Assembly: GCA_045531905.1 (NCBI GenBank) | Contig: JAZSEY010000003.1 | Span: 124,001-188,000, forward strand | Reading direction: 5' to 3' | Length of the DNA: 64,000 bases | Source of the DNA: RGIG6919 sp045531905 | GTDB taxonomy: Bacteria > Bacillota > Clostridia > Lachnospirales > Lachnospiraceae | In this document: in pieces, positions 41,801 through 52,000 of the stretch | Numbering within the stretch: position 1 is the first letter of the stretch | Layout: the number at the start of each line of letters is the position of its first letter | Translations under genes and position numbers: made by a program | The notes under the pieces: model-generated | Told to the model about the DNA's origin: nothing | The model's input: the letters and a program-made list of their open reading frames with translations, nothing else | The model's database searches: none

Positions 41801-42350
41801 CCACATAATTCTCATATACCTCAAGATTTTGCGCTGTTACAGCCTTTCTGGTTGTACTATCGGTTGTCAACACATGGCTACCTACAGTACTTTCTGCAAT
41901 GGCATTTCTCTCTGCATCAGTAAATACACCATCCTTCGTTAAAAAATCTGCTCCATTTAGACTAGTCTTAATATCACTGACCGACCAGTCATTTGCATAC
42001 TTTCCCGAAGCATCTAAACTTGTATCCTGGTTAAATAACGTAGTATACAAGACCCTATCACAATCCAACAACATGGTTTGTGTTTTGCCATCTGCACTAT
42101 AGTCTGTGGTATTCGCATCTAACACACGATATCGTATAATCTGGCCATTATATTTACCAAAATACACATAATTTCCTGTCCACACTTCAGTGTTTTTGTT
42201 CGGCGTCATCGGGTCTGTAATCATAGCTGTACCGAGTTGTTTAGTCGTCTCTGCCTGCACCTTTTTTGCCGGTACAGTAAATCCTGACACCATAAGGGAC
42301 AAACATAGTATGCTACTAAGTAGTCGTTTTCCTATTTTATGTTTATGCAT
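38748..42350 (-). CDS. Secreted BspA-like protein with two DUF6273 domains and LRR C-terminus
   Basis: 1200 residues. Signal peptide KIGKRLLSSILCLSLMVSGF, cut near VQAE (about 34). Two related domains (about 55-290 and 430-650) of DUF6273 type contain YVYFGKYNGQIIRYRVLDAN and YVYLGNYNSTPVKYRVLDAN, then LLDCD, WSVSDIKTSLNG and YWLRS; each is followed by an Ig-like stretch. YDG-type modules (about 840-1010) lead to LRR_5 repeats (NAFYKCTKLKTVKFGKNV and so on) and a basic tail ending in KKAKFKKI. No span or sortase motif. A very similar LRR end occurs in the 654-residue protein at 8224. The ATG is 3 bp past the PBP stop, so the two may be co-expressed. Its ligand is unknown. Confidence 0.85.
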   Translation of the reverse strand: MHKHKIGKRLLSSILCLSLMVSGFTVPAKKVQAETTKQLGTAMITDPMTPNKNTEVWTGNYVYFGKYNGQIIRYRVLDANTTDYSADGKTQTMLLDCDRVLYTTLFNQDTSLDASGKYANDWSVSDIKTSLNGADFLTKDGVFTDAERNAIAESTVGSHVLTTDSTTRKAVTAQNLEVYENYVALSEDKVFLLDVEDVCNEAYGYTRGIYWDILGDYYYGRTTRAKQNLSNKEAVYWLRSAQDKLNVGSVTEDSTIGQYTVNYTELGVSPAFNLNLSSVLFTTNLGRSNVNGGTMYKLTLIDSEMIIEPKGVTKSGSTVTIPYTLSGDNSANATQISVMVLDKEYAAGNTNNATMLDYQKLTNYATAGTVTYTIPDFLSGKKAGTDYHIYVLAEDIQDVSQLTDYASEPVEIHLWDAPTVKAMHFGTKGIIDPAIPNGTNEAWKGCYVYLGNYNSTPVKYRVLDANTTDYSADGTTQTVLLDCDTILFAESFGSDANNYLYKSSQLNKNLNGASFYNKDGVFTNAEKNAIAESTIKAHVLTTDSETGVNVAQFVKDGFEKYVALNGEKIFLLDAEDVSNDAYGYHMLTGTNRKKTGNDNGYWLRSYYGGMSFSQVGKVSSVGGIASSSVTIDTVGVSPALNLKLSSVLFSSASAVSKSSALTSKSTKIGTTTNTDWKLTLKDDGKSVAVAEGGKVTKRSDGTITVPYTYTDNAVADAEKVNQISIMITDKAYGNNAEILYYGALDNIKNTSGASSTVGKSTSGTGTFALPSDLTGIMGKDYHVYLLAEHVSAGNGTDCASEPLEIIIKSVVDTTTLPTVADRTYHPTKALVDSDIIGGEVKDQAGTVIAGAWSFKEQNIVPSVGNNEYEVIFTPTDTVHYETITKMVTVNVTKATPVIVTKPIASDIVSGSALQDSALSGGMVQLSATDTIEVAGTFSWKDATVIPLAKDSGVTEYAVVFTPADLVNYNVVETTVTVVVRAAAIGTKDVSDDGKATYKVTKSDLEKGTVTYVGPTNKKASTVTIPDTVAIDGVTYKVTAIEKNAFKNNKYIKSITIGKNVKTIGANAFYKCTKLKTVKFGKNVTTIGDKAFYKCTALTKISLPSKVKTIGKSAFYGCKKVETITLGKSVAKIGSKAFYGCSKVKTLTIKSTKLTTKKIGSKAFSKTPKSMTVKVPKKKYKAYKSLLVKRGVNKKAKFKKI

Positions 42351-42352
42351 TT

Positions 42353-44521
42353 CTATTCCTCCAATTTCGGTTCGTCCTCAAATACTTCTTCTGTATTCTC
42401 TTGGTCCTCATCCCCTGTAGTAGGTTCTTCCGTCTCTTCTTCCACATGCTCCGTCTCATCTTCCGTAGTTTCCGGTTCCTCGGTGGCAGATGTAGTATCA
42501 CTGGTTGTCGGAGCCTCAGTTGTCACTTCTTCCTCCGTTGTGGTCTCCGGCACATAGTACTCTGGAAATGTTTTGTCCTCCAGTCCTTTGTGAAGCCAAG
42601 TCATGAACTGATTCCACACACGAACCGGATAGGTGTTGCCCGCCAGTTCTTTTAATTCGCGTGGCATGTCGTAGCCTACCCAAACAGCGGTTGTGTAATA
42701 TGGCGTATAACCGCAGAACCAACCGTCATAGTTTTTATTGGTGGTTCCTGTCTTACCTGCGGCGTGCATATTCTCTAGTCCGTACCCTTCTGCAGTACCG
42801 CCGTCCTTTAATACATTTTCCAAAGCAGCCGTCATCATCTCTGTGGCGTTCTGGTCATAAATCTGTTTTGTTTCGCTTTCGTGCTCAAATATAATTTCAC
42901 CATTCACATCTGTAATCTTCTGAATACAGGTTGGTGCAGTGTATTTTCCGTGATTGGCAATCGCGCCGTAGGCAGCCGCCATTTCTTCTGCGGTGACACC
43001 ATAGGTAAATCCACCAAGTGCGCCTGCTAATACATCTTTATCCTGACTGACAATATATTTGAATTCCATATTGGAAATATATGTCATTCCCCGCGCGGGT
43101 TTCAGTTCCTTGTAAAGCTGTGTCGCAACACTATTGCTGGAACGCTTAATGGCATCGAACAATGTCATGGTATTGATGATATCCCCTTCATCATCCACTA
43201 CGTTGATGACATCCTCTGGGCGATATCCCGCCTCAAATGCAGGCAGATATACATTTAATGGCTTAATAGCGGAACCCGGTTGTCTCGGGCTCTGATAAGC
43301 ACGATTCAAGGTATATCCTTCGATGTTATCCTGGGTTCTTCCACCCACAATGGCACAAATATAACCGTTCTCATTATCAAAGCAGGCTGCTGCACTCTGC
43401 AATGCATACACGCCTTCCTCATTGGTTTCCTGATAATCGCTAAGAACTTCATCTACAGCCTTTTGCAACTCCTCCTGTATCTCCAAGTTCATAGACGTAT
43501 AAATGCGATAACCGCCTGTATACAAAGACTGCTGACACTCCGCATACATAGTGCTATAAGTATTCTGATACTCTTCTTTTTCATAATCAGTGGCAAAACT
43601 ATACATAAACCGGAAACCACGTTCCTGCATCAATGCTCTTGTAGCCTCATTGAAAATGTATGTCTCCACATAATTGTTATGCTGCTCAGACTTAACATTA
43701 AGAGTGATTGTTTCCTCAATGGCCCTTGTATAATCCAGTTCATTGATAAAGCCCATTTCCAACATATCCCCTAGTATCTTGTCTCTTCGCTCTAAGGTAT
43801 TATCCATATTTTCAACAGGATTATAGTAGGTTGGGTTGTTGGGAATTGCACACAAAAATGCAATCTGCGACAGAGACAAGTCCAGAAGCTCCTGCTGAAA
43901 AAATCCCTTCGCTGCCGCGTCAACACCATAGTAACCGTGACCAAAATATATGTTATTTAAATAAAACTCCATAATCTGGTCTTTTGTATATTTTTTCTCT
44001 AAGTTCACAGCCACAAAGGCTTCCTTTACCTTTCTTCTCCAAGTTACTTCATTGGACAAAAAGATGTTTTTTGCCAACTGCTGAGTAATAGTAGAACCAC
44101 CCTGGGTAATTTTTCCATCATGCTTGATGAGGGCCACAAATGCTCTGGCAATACCTTCCGCATCGATACCCTTATGGTCAAAAAACTTTCTGTCTTCTAC
44201 AGCAACCATGGCATTGATTATGTGAGTCGGTATGTTTTCATAATTCACATAATAAACATCCTTCTCACCACTTAGGGACTTAATTTTATTTCCATCGGCA
44301 TCATAAATAAGACTCGTTTCTGCACCACGAAAACTATCCTTTGTGGACAATTTGACAATTAGCTTAGCTTCCTGCTCCATTGTCACCACATCTTTTCCAT
44401 AACGGAAATAAAAGATAGCCAAGAGCAACAAAACAGTCAATACCGTCAGCAACACAATTAAGCGGCCGGCGGTATGCAAAATTCCCTTCTTCTTTTTTCT
44501 GATTTTCTTGGTCTTACTCAT
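42353..44521 (-). CDS. Class A penicillin-binding protein (PBP1A type)
   Basis: 722 residues. A short basic cytosolic part and one membrane span (about 20-40) precede a GT51 glycosyltransferase domain (about 75-250): AVEDRKFFDHKGID with Glu109, TQGGSTITQQLAKN and KKYTKDQIMEFYLNNIYFG. The transpeptidase domain has PGSAIKP (SxxK), SSN, and KTGTTNKNYDGWFCGYTP. All catalytic motifs are intact, so it polymerises glycan and cross-links peptides outside the membrane. The last about 65 residues are a Glu/Thr-rich tail (TTTEEEVTTEAPTTSDTT) like the wall-spanning stretches of the Cna-B adhesin. It precedes the LRR protein by 2 bp. Confidence 0.95.
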   Translation of the reverse strand: MSKTKKIRKKKKGILHTAGRLIVLLTVLTVLLLLAIFYFRYGKDVVTMEQEAKLIVKLSTKDSFRGAETSLIYDADGNKIKSLSGEKDVYYVNYENIPTHIINAMVAVEDRKFFDHKGIDAEGIARAFVALIKHDGKITQGGSTITQQLAKNIFLSNEVTWRRKVKEAFVAVNLEKKYTKDQIMEFYLNNIYFGHGYYGVDAAAKGFFQQELLDLSLSQIAFLCAIPNNPTYYNPVENMDNTLERRDKILGDMLEMGFINELDYTRAIEETITLNVKSEQHNNYVETYIFNEATRALMQERGFRFMYSFATDYEKEEYQNTYSTMYAECQQSLYTGGYRIYTSMNLEIQEELQKAVDEVLSDYQETNEEGVYALQSAAACFDNENGYICAIVGGRTQDNIEGYTLNRAYQSPRQPGSAIKPLNVYLPAFEAGYRPEDVINVVDDEGDIINTMTLFDAIKRSSNSVATQLYKELKPARGMTYISNMEFKYIVSQDKDVLAGALGGFTYGVTAEEMAAAYGAIANHGKYTAPTCIQKITDVNGEIIFEHESETKQIYDQNATEMMTAALENVLKDGGTAEGYGLENMHAAGKTGTTNKNYDGWFCGYTPYYTTAVWVGYDMPRELKELAGNTYPVRVWNQFMTWLHKGLEDKTFPEYYVPETTTEEEVTTEAPTTSDTTSATEEPETTEDETEHVEEETEEPTTGDEDQENTEEVFEDEPKLEE

Positions 44522-44546
44522 GTACGTCCTCTTGTTCTATCGAGCA

Positions 44547-46112
44547 TTACAACTCAATATAGTTGTAATCTCTTCCAATCTCATCAAAAATATCTGCAAT
44601 TCTAGGATTTGCAGTGAATAAAATAATCTGTCTGTCGTGCATCTTTGCCAGAAACTCTAGCGTCCGATACAGTCTCTGGTCATCATAGGCAGTAAAAATG
44701 TCATCCAACAACAGAGGCATTGCATTAACCTCCATAAATCCGGACGCCACCATTCGAAGGGCAAAATACAACTGTTCCTTTGTTCCTGTGCTTAAGTACG
44801 ACATTGGAATGTAATTGTCATCTGTAAACACCTGAATCTGCAGCTGCTCATCTACAAACACCTTAGAATACTTGCCCTCTGTTATCTGTTCCATAATACG
44901 GGACACTCTTCTGCTTAGCTGTCCACCAAAGCCATTATAAATACTGTTGGAAAGCTGTTCAATGGTAGCAATTGCCAAATCCAATGCCTTTGCTTCACCA
45001 AGACGATATTCCTTCTCGTCCTTTAAAGCATCATACTGCTCCCACTGTTTCTGCTTTGCCCTTTGTTTTTCCAATAATTGTTCTTCTCTAACCTTCAAAC
45101 TTGCCAGTTGGTTTGTATACGCCACCAACTCCTGCATATCCTGTTCCTGCTCTTGCTTTAACTGTTTTTCCTTTTCCAGTTTCTTTCTTTTTTGTGTCGA
45201 TAGAAAGCGTTTTTTCTGAGTCATAGTTGAAATCAGCATATAAATAATGCCCACAATCGTACCTACCCAAAGAACAGTTTTTGCCTCTATAGTTACAGGC
45301 AGATAATATATGCCCACCATCAAACAGATTGTTAACAGGAATGTAATCAACATAATAATGCCGGTTTTTTCTGTTTTCTTTTTGGGCTTAACTGTATACA
45401 ACTCCTTGGTATCAATCCCAGATACCCTGTTCTCCTGAGCATTTCTGCTTTCATTTAACTGTTGATACTCCCTTGCAATGTCTTGCAATTGCTGCTCCGT
45501 ATCATCTTCTCTATATAACTCCTCACTGAGCTGTTTCATCTGACGATCCAACTCTTTCACTGAGAAGGCTTTTTTTCTCTCTCTTAATTTTTGCACTGCT
45601 TTCGTGCGATTTACATCAGCAGCGCCGGATGTGCTCATATTCACCAATTCATCTTTTAGCATATTAGTTAACGCCTGGTCCGTGGCAGCACCACTACTCT
45701 TAATGCAAAGGGTATTGAGATATGTTTCCTTATCCACATCAAACAAAACGTCCACGAGCTGATGTGCATTCGGAAGAGGCACTGTATTCCCCATGCGCAT
45801 ATCCGTTACCTTTGTCTCCCGTTCATGGCGCAAAAAATTACGATACACATGATAAGGATTGCCTTTCGCATAAACCTCAATGGAACCGGAAAATCCGGCT
45901 CTGTCATACGGTTTTCTCAGGCTATAGGTATCACTTCTGGCGCCTAATCCACGACTCTTATCGATACCATAAAACATACCAATAATAAAATCCTGCAACG
46001 TAGATTTGCCAGCCTCATTTCCACCATAGATAAGGTTTACCCCTGGCTGTAACTGATATTCCTGATTATGAAATTTTCCAAAGTCCTTTACAGACAATTT
46101 GGTAATATACAT
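44547..46112 (-). CDS. SbcC/RecF-type ATPase with central membrane spans (YhaN-like)
   Basis: 521 residues. N-terminal ABC half with YITKLSVKDFGKFHNQ and Walker A GGNEAGKST (30-38), coiled coils, two hydrophobic spans (about 255-300: GIIMLITFLLTICLMVGIYY and a second), a further coiled coil, then signature LSTGTKEQLYFALR and Walker B MPLLLDDIFTAYD. This is the layout of YhaN, paired with YhaO in Bacillus. The arms are much shorter than in SbcC. With the next gene it is likely to act on DNA ends, possibly at the membrane (inference). It starts 13 bp after the nuclease gene. Confidence 0.82.
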   Translation of the reverse strand: MYITKLSVKDFGKFHNQEYQLQPGVNLIYGGNEAGKSTLQDFIIGMFYGIDKSRGLGARSDTYSLRKPYDRAGFSGSIEVYAKGNPYHVYRNFLRHERETKVTDMRMGNTVPLPNAHQLVDVLFDVDKETYLNTLCIKSSGAATDQALTNMLKDELVNMSTSGAADVNRTKAVQKLRERKKAFSVKELDRQMKQLSEELYREDDTEQQLQDIAREYQQLNESRNAQENRVSGIDTKELYTVKPKKKTEKTGIIMLITFLLTICLMVGIYYLPVTIEAKTVLWVGTIVGIIYMLISTMTQKKRFLSTQKRKKLEKEKQLKQEQEQDMQELVAYTNQLASLKVREEQLLEKQRAKQKQWEQYDALKDEKEYRLGEAKALDLAIATIEQLSNSIYNGFGGQLSRRVSRIMEQITEGKYSKVFVDEQLQIQVFTDDNYIPMSYLSTGTKEQLYFALRMVASGFMEVNAMPLLLDDIFTAYDDQRLYRTLEFLAKMHDRQIILFTANPRIADIFDEIGRDYNYIEL

Positions 46113-46125
46113 ACACTTCTCCCAA

Positions 46126-47181
46126 TTATTCTTCGTAGGTCGTCTCTAATAACGCCTGTACCCCATACTCCAGTGCACGCTTACTCAATGCGTCCTCTTT
46201 TACATTTAAGGTCTTAATAAATTGTCCAATTAAATCATCTTCATGTTCCTTCGTCACACGTTCCATGTCGGCTTTCACATGTGTACGGTCTTCCACACTA
46301 CTAATATAATACCGTTGCATCAGTTCTTCCAAATCCATATCATGATTTGGATTTTTCTCACCACGCAAAATGATATTATACATATGCCCAGCTCCCAGTT
46401 TTTCAATTTCACCGGAAATGGCATCAATAATCTGTCCGTGGGTATAACTCTCTTTTAACTTGAGAGACAAATTCACATAATTTCTAACATTCAGCTGATG
46501 CCAGCTTATGTGGCATTTTCCATCCTGAATCTCACCGAAAATATATCCTCGGTCACCAACATCAGTATGATCTATGGGCTCTAGTGAACCTGAATAAGCC
46601 ATTTTGTCCTGTTCCAGCATCGCAGGCTTATGGATATGACCTAACGCAATATAATCAAATCCCGCTTCCAACAACTGTTGCTTATTAAACGGTGCGTGAT
46701 TTGCATCTCCACCGTGTGCTAGCAAGATATTAATAGCCCCTTCTTTGTACGGCTTAGCATCATCGTAGATGGCTTCTTTTATTTCCTGTTTATGAAAGCT
46801 TCTTCCCACAACATATGTATTCAAATCCTTCACAAATACCCTACCCATTTTACTTGCCGGTAGATATATAGCCGGAGCTTGAAACTGATACTGCTCCATC
46901 ACACTGCCCGGCGCCATATAATCATGGTTGCCAGCGATGATAACCGTCTTTGTCCCTTGCAATTTTGATAATTTATAATCTAATTCTGTTAATTCCTTGA
47001 GACCCGGTGGCGTGTGAAATAAATCACCTGCTATCAATAATAATTCCACCTGCTTTTCGTTACAGATGTCAATTATCTTATCAAATGCTGCATTTACTTC
47101 ACGCGCACGCAAATCACTCCACCTGCGCCCCCTGTCAGGCTGTACGCCCAAATGTACATCAGCAATATGTATAAACTTCAT
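46126..47181 (-). CDS. SbcD/YhaO-like metallophosphatase exonuclease
   Basis: 351 residues. The five calcineurin-like motifs are present: FIHIADVHLG, LLIAGDLFH, IIAGNHDY, LLAHGGDANH and IALGHIHK, coordinating two metal ions. The C-terminal 130 residues form a cap with WHQLNVRNYVNLSLKLKE. It should be a DNA end-processing nuclease working with the ATPase 13 bp downstream. Length and order match YhaO-YhaN rather than SbcD-SbcC, whose ATPase would be about 1000 residues. Confidence 0.87.
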   Translation of the reverse strand: MKFIHIADVHLGVQPDRGRRWSDLRAREVNAAFDKIIDICNEKQVELLLIAGDLFHTPPGLKELTELDYKLSKLQGTKTVIIAGNHDYMAPGSVMEQYQFQAPAIYLPASKMGRVFVKDLNTYVVGRSFHKQEIKEAIYDDAKPYKEGAINILLAHGGDANHAPFNKQQLLEAGFDYIALGHIHKPAMLEQDKMAYSGSLEPIDHTDVGDRGYIFGEIQDGKCHISWHQLNVRNYVNLSLKLKESYTHGQIIDAISGEIEKLGAGHMYNIILRGEKNPNHDMDLEELMQRYYISSVEDRTHVKADMERVTKEHEDDLIGQFIKTLNVKEDALSKRALEYGVQALLETTYEE

Positions 47182-47216
47182 GGTACAGCCCTCCTTTACT
47201 AGAAAATAATAGCGTT

Positions 47217-48905
47217 TTACGCCTCAGACTTCTTATTTACTCTTTCTGACACCAATTTCTCAGCCAACTCTAATGCTGCCCCAATGTTAGCAACAAAAAA
47301 TTCCTCACCAATTGCCTCATATAAACCTTCTTTTTTCATAACCTGTATTGGTTGTTCATTTACATGGGACAAAATCAGCTGCATGCCACTCTTCTGACAC
47401 TGACTGTGAATCTGTGCCAATGTTTTATATGCAGTTGAATCCAATGCAGGCACACTACGCATACGAAGAATCATAACATAGTTCGACTTCTTAGATTCTG
47501 CCACTACATCCACAAATTTATCTACAGCACCAAAGAACATAGGACCTGTAATCTCATATACTACCGTCTTCTTTGGAAGCTTCATGTGATGAATAGACTC
47601 CGCATCCGACTCTTCATCATATGCTTCATCGTAATCCATCCATTTTCTAACATCAGTCACATTTGCCATACGATTCAAGAACAGGAACGCTGCCATCATC
47701 ATACCCACCTCAATAGCAACTACCAAATCAAAGCAAACGGTCAAAACAAAAGTAATGATAAGAACTGCAAAATCACTCTTAGGTGCTTTTCGCATAGAGA
47801 TAAATTCACGCCATCCACTCATATTATAAGCTACAATAATTAAAATTGCCGAAAGAGTTGTCATTGGAATTAAGGCTGCATATGGCATCAAAAGAACCAT
47901 GATTAATGCCAACACAATGGCATGTACCATACCGGCAATTGGTGTACGACCACCATTTTTTACATTTGCCGCAGTTCTTGCAATGGCACCTGTCGCCGGA
48001 ATACCGCCAAACAAAGCAGAACAAATATTACCGATACCTTGTGCAATCAATTCCATATTAGAACGATGTCTGCTTCCTACCATACCATCTGATACTACAC
48101 AAGAAAGCAATGACTCAATGGCAGCCAAAATAGCAATGGTAAATGCAGGAGATATCAACTCCTTTACCATGGCAAAATTCACATTTGGAATGGAAGGAGT
48201 TGGGAAGCTGGATGACAATTCGCCATACACACTACCAATGGTACTCACATCCAAATTCATAAACTTAACAATCAAAGTGGTTACTACAATCGCAATCAAT
48301 GAGCCTGGAATCTTTTCTGTAATACGTGGTGACACTATCATAATCACAAGTGCAATGGCACCGATGATAAATGTCTGTAAATCGAAAGTTCCAATATGCT
48401 CTGCATAACTGGCAATTCTACCAAGGCACTCAGAAGGCACATTCTCAATCTGTAAACCAAACAAATCCTTTAACTGTTGTACAAACAATGTCACAGCAAT
48501 ACCTGCTGTAAAACCTACGGTAATGGTATTCGGGATAAACTTAATCAGTGTACCCAATTTACAAAGACCCATGACAATCAAAATCAAACCTGCCATCATG
48601 GTTGCCACAATCAACCCATCTAAACCAAATTCATTGATGATACCTACCACTATGACAACAAAGGCCGCTGTCGGTCCACCAATCTGCACTCGGCTACCAC
48701 CAAACAAAGAAATCATAAAGCCCGCAAAAATAGCCGTATGTATACCCTTTTCCGGTGAAACACCAGAAGCGATTGCTAATGCAATAGAAAGCGGTAACGC
48801 AATAATCGCAACAATGATACCTGCAATGATATCATTGACTAGCATCTTTCTGTTATAGCCCTTCATGACTGAAAATAGTTTTGGTTTAATTCTTTCGCTG
48901 TCCAT
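47217..48905 (-). CDS. SulP-family anion transporter with STAS domain
   Basis: 562 residues. About 11-12 membrane spans (30-415) include the SulP signature region GSRVQIGGPTAAFVVIVVGI and SSAL-type loops such as GGIPATGAIARTAANVKNGGRTPIAG. A C-terminal STAS domain (about 445-550) has VVYEITGPMFFGAVDKFVDV and LRMRSVPALDSTAYKTL. Family members move sulfate, bicarbonate or other anions, often with Na+ or H+; the substrate here cannot be read from sequence. STAS domains often regulate such carriers. It stands alone, with no sulfur-assimilation genes nearby. Confidence 0.9.
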   Translation of the reverse strand: MDSERIKPKLFSVMKGYNRKMLVNDIIAGIIVAIIALPLSIALAIASGVSPEKGIHTAIFAGFMISLFGGSRVQIGGPTAAFVVIVVGIINEFGLDGLIVATMMAGLILIVMGLCKLGTLIKFIPNTITVGFTAGIAVTLFVQQLKDLFGLQIENVPSECLGRIASYAEHIGTFDLQTFIIGAIALVIMIVSPRITEKIPGSLIAIVVTTLIVKFMNLDVSTIGSVYGELSSSFPTPSIPNVNFAMVKELISPAFTIAILAAIESLLSCVVSDGMVGSRHRSNMELIAQGIGNICSALFGGIPATGAIARTAANVKNGGRTPIAGMVHAIVLALIMVLLMPYAALIPMTTLSAILIIVAYNMSGWREFISMRKAPKSDFAVLIITFVLTVCFDLVVAIEVGMMMAAFLFLNRMANVTDVRKWMDYDEAYDEESDAESIHHMKLPKKTVVYEITGPMFFGAVDKFVDVVAESKKSNYVMILRMRSVPALDSTAYKTLAQIHSQCQKSGMQLILSHVNEQPIQVMKKEGLYEAIGEEFFVANIGAALELAEKLVSERVNKKSEA

Positions 48906-48945
48906 TTTTTACACTCCTCATTTATCTCTTGATAATACGCATGAA

Positions 48946-48978
48946 AAGTTGTGAAGCCAATTTTAGGCTCCACAACTT
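48946..48978 (-). terminator. Terminator after the Cna-B adhesin gene
   Basis: A 13-bp stem AAGTTGTG.AGCC with one mismatch and loop of 7, followed on the minus strand by TTTTC. It lies about 55 bp past the adhesin stop. Confidence 0.65.
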
Positions 48979-49032
48979 CCCCTTATACTGTCTTAACCAA
49001 GACGCTTTCAAATGACATTTTTGTCATCGTTA

Positions 49033-52000
49033 TTACATTTTTCTCTTTCTTCCAAATACTGTTAAAGCAACAATTCCCAGTACTGAAAGTACCATTAACA
49101 ACGCCATCGCAAATGGCATTGCCTTGTCACCTGTATTTGGAGCAGGACCATCATCATCAGTCTCAACGTCTCCGTCATCTTCAGAGTCACCATCCATGTC
49201 AGAATCTTCTTCTGTCTCCTCTTCCTCTGTGGTTTCATCCTCTGATTCTTCTTCGGTTGTCTCCTCCTCAGATTCTTCCTCAGTGGTCTCTTCTGCTGTT
49301 GTTGGTTCATCAGGCTCATCTGTCTCTGTCACCAGCTTGTTGGTGATTGTCGTGATTGACGCACCACTAGTAGACTGTAATGATGTGTAGCCACTTGGTG
49401 TATTGACCTCTTGTACTGTATAGACAATATCTGTGCCTGCACTCTTTGCAGGAAGATTGTTCCATGAATGAGACCATGTATTCACAGCTGATAACACTAT
49501 TGGAGTCCCATATGCTACCCCATTTGCATAGAGTTGCACAGTAATTTCATTTGTTCTGAGACCCGCTGCATTGTTATTATCATCCCACACCTTTGATACG
49601 CTAAAATTACGCACTGCTGGTGTATGAGTATTGGTAATAGTAGTTGTACATGTAGTAACATCATCTACCGTTGATGCAATGTATCCGCTTGGAACAGTAG
49701 TCTCTTTTACGGTATATGCAATCTTTACACCGGCCTTCATCTCATCTAAGTCAATCCACTGATAAGACCAATTATTGGCCACATTCAACACAACCGGTGT
49801 ACCATAAGCTACACCATCAGCATAAAGCTGCACTTCAATACTTGCCGGACGAAGTCCATCCTGATTGTTATTATCATTCCACACCTTAAATACGGAATGC
49901 GTAACCTTACCCGGTGTATGAGTATTGGTGATTGTAATATTGCCAGAAGCATCCTTTTCATAGGTGTCGGTATAATCAGTTACTGCCAATTCGCGCACTG
50001 TATAATCAATCGCAACACCACCACTCTTTGCCGGCAAGTCTGAGAATGTTACCTTCCAGGTATTCGATGCACTCAAGACTGCTGAGCGACCAGATACAGG
50101 TGTTCCGTTTGCATATAACTGAATTGTGATACTGCCTGGACGCTTACCATCCTGATTGTTATTATCCAACCATTTTTTATCTACTGTTAAAGATGTCAAT
50201 TCTGGTACATACGAATTTTTTAATACAAATGTCAAATCCTTGATAATACTATCTTCGTACACAACATTTTCCGAAGTTGGAGCTGATGCCGTATACCCTG
50301 CCACTGCATCTTCTTTAATTGACCATACAATCAGATGACCATTATCATAGAGCGGTAAACTATCCCACTTATAGGTCCAGTTGTTAACAGCATCCAATTT
50401 AACTCTGTCATAACTTACGCCATCTGCTAAGATGTCTACCCACAATTCCGTAGGGCGAAGTCCATCCTGGTTATTGTAATCATCCCAAACCTTTCTAACC
50501 GTTCTTGATGTCGCTGGGAATGTATTGGTAATAATCAAGAAGTTATCACCAGTAAGCGTATCCCCTCCTGTTACTGTATAACCGAGTGGTACATTCTTTT
50601 CAATGATTTTGTATACAATTGGTGTCAGGTTACCCTTTTCATACTTTGGCAAACCTGAGAACTTACCTGACCAACCATTAGCAGCTGTCAAGGTCAATGT
50701 TTTTCCTGTTGATACATCATTTGCCAGAAGTTCTACAATGACATTTGGACGCTGTGAGTCAGTCTTATTATCATTCACCCAATTCTTCTTTACATTGATG
50801 TAAGTTGTCTCAGGTGTATAAGAGTTAGTGATGATAGTATTGGTGTCTGATGTCTTAACCTCTGTCTTCGTATATCCTGCCGGTAGTACAGAAGTTTCCT
50901 GTACTGTATATGTGAAGCTTGAATCCAGATTCTCCCAAGTATATGTCCAGTTTCCATTATGCGGAAGTGTCACCGCAGCACCCTCAGCCACACCATTCTT
51001 ATACAACTGCACTTCAATACTGGTTGGACGTTTAGAATCCTGGTTATCTGCATCACTCCACACCTTTGTTACTGTCATATTAGTCAACGTCGGATTATAG
51101 GTATTTGTGATGGTAATCTTGCCGTCAGTCAATGGACCATATGTTGGAATGTACTTTGGAATCGTATCCTCTGTTACCGTATACACGATTTCCTGTCCAC
51201 CATTTTTATATACTGGCAAATCTGACCATACTGCCTTCCATGATGTAGCAGCTGTCACAGTCTTCTTGCCCTTAGATACACCATCTGCAAACAACTCAAA
51301 TGTTGCCTCTGTCGGTGGATTTGGATCAGCACCTGTTACCCATGCCTTTGTTGCTTCAATCTCACGCACCGCAGGTGTGTGAGTATTTGTAATGGTAATA
51401 TCTACATCTGTAGTTGCTGTCGGCTCAGTTGCAATGATTTCTGTGGTATAGTTTGAAATCGTGCTCTCAGTCAAAGTATATTTAATCAGTTCTCCATTTT
51501 TATACTTTGGCAAGCCGGTAATATTCAGTTCCCAACCATTAGATGCGTCAATGGTTCTCTCACCAATCTGCACCCCATCCGCAAACAACTGTACAGTGAT
51601 GTTGTTTGGTCTCTTGCCATCCTGATTGTTATTGTCCTCCCATACCTTTTCAATGTGAACAGAAGTTGTCTCTGTTGTATAGGTATTGGTCAGGTTATAA
51701 CCATCTGCAAATTCACCACCTTCTACACTGTATCCAGTTGGCACATTTAATTCTACTACTCGATACTGAATCTCGTTGCCATTATCATCAAATTGTCTTA
51801 AATCATTAAATGCATATGACCAAGCCGGAATATCTGTTGCCTTTACAACAGCAGTCTTAGCCGGGGTCACATTTTTCCAAAGCGACGTTGCGGTATCATA
51901 GTACTGTAACTGCACTGTAATCTCCGTCGGACGTTTACCATCCTGATTGTTGTTATCTTCCCAAACCTTAATACCGGATACCTCGGTTAAAACATGTTCA

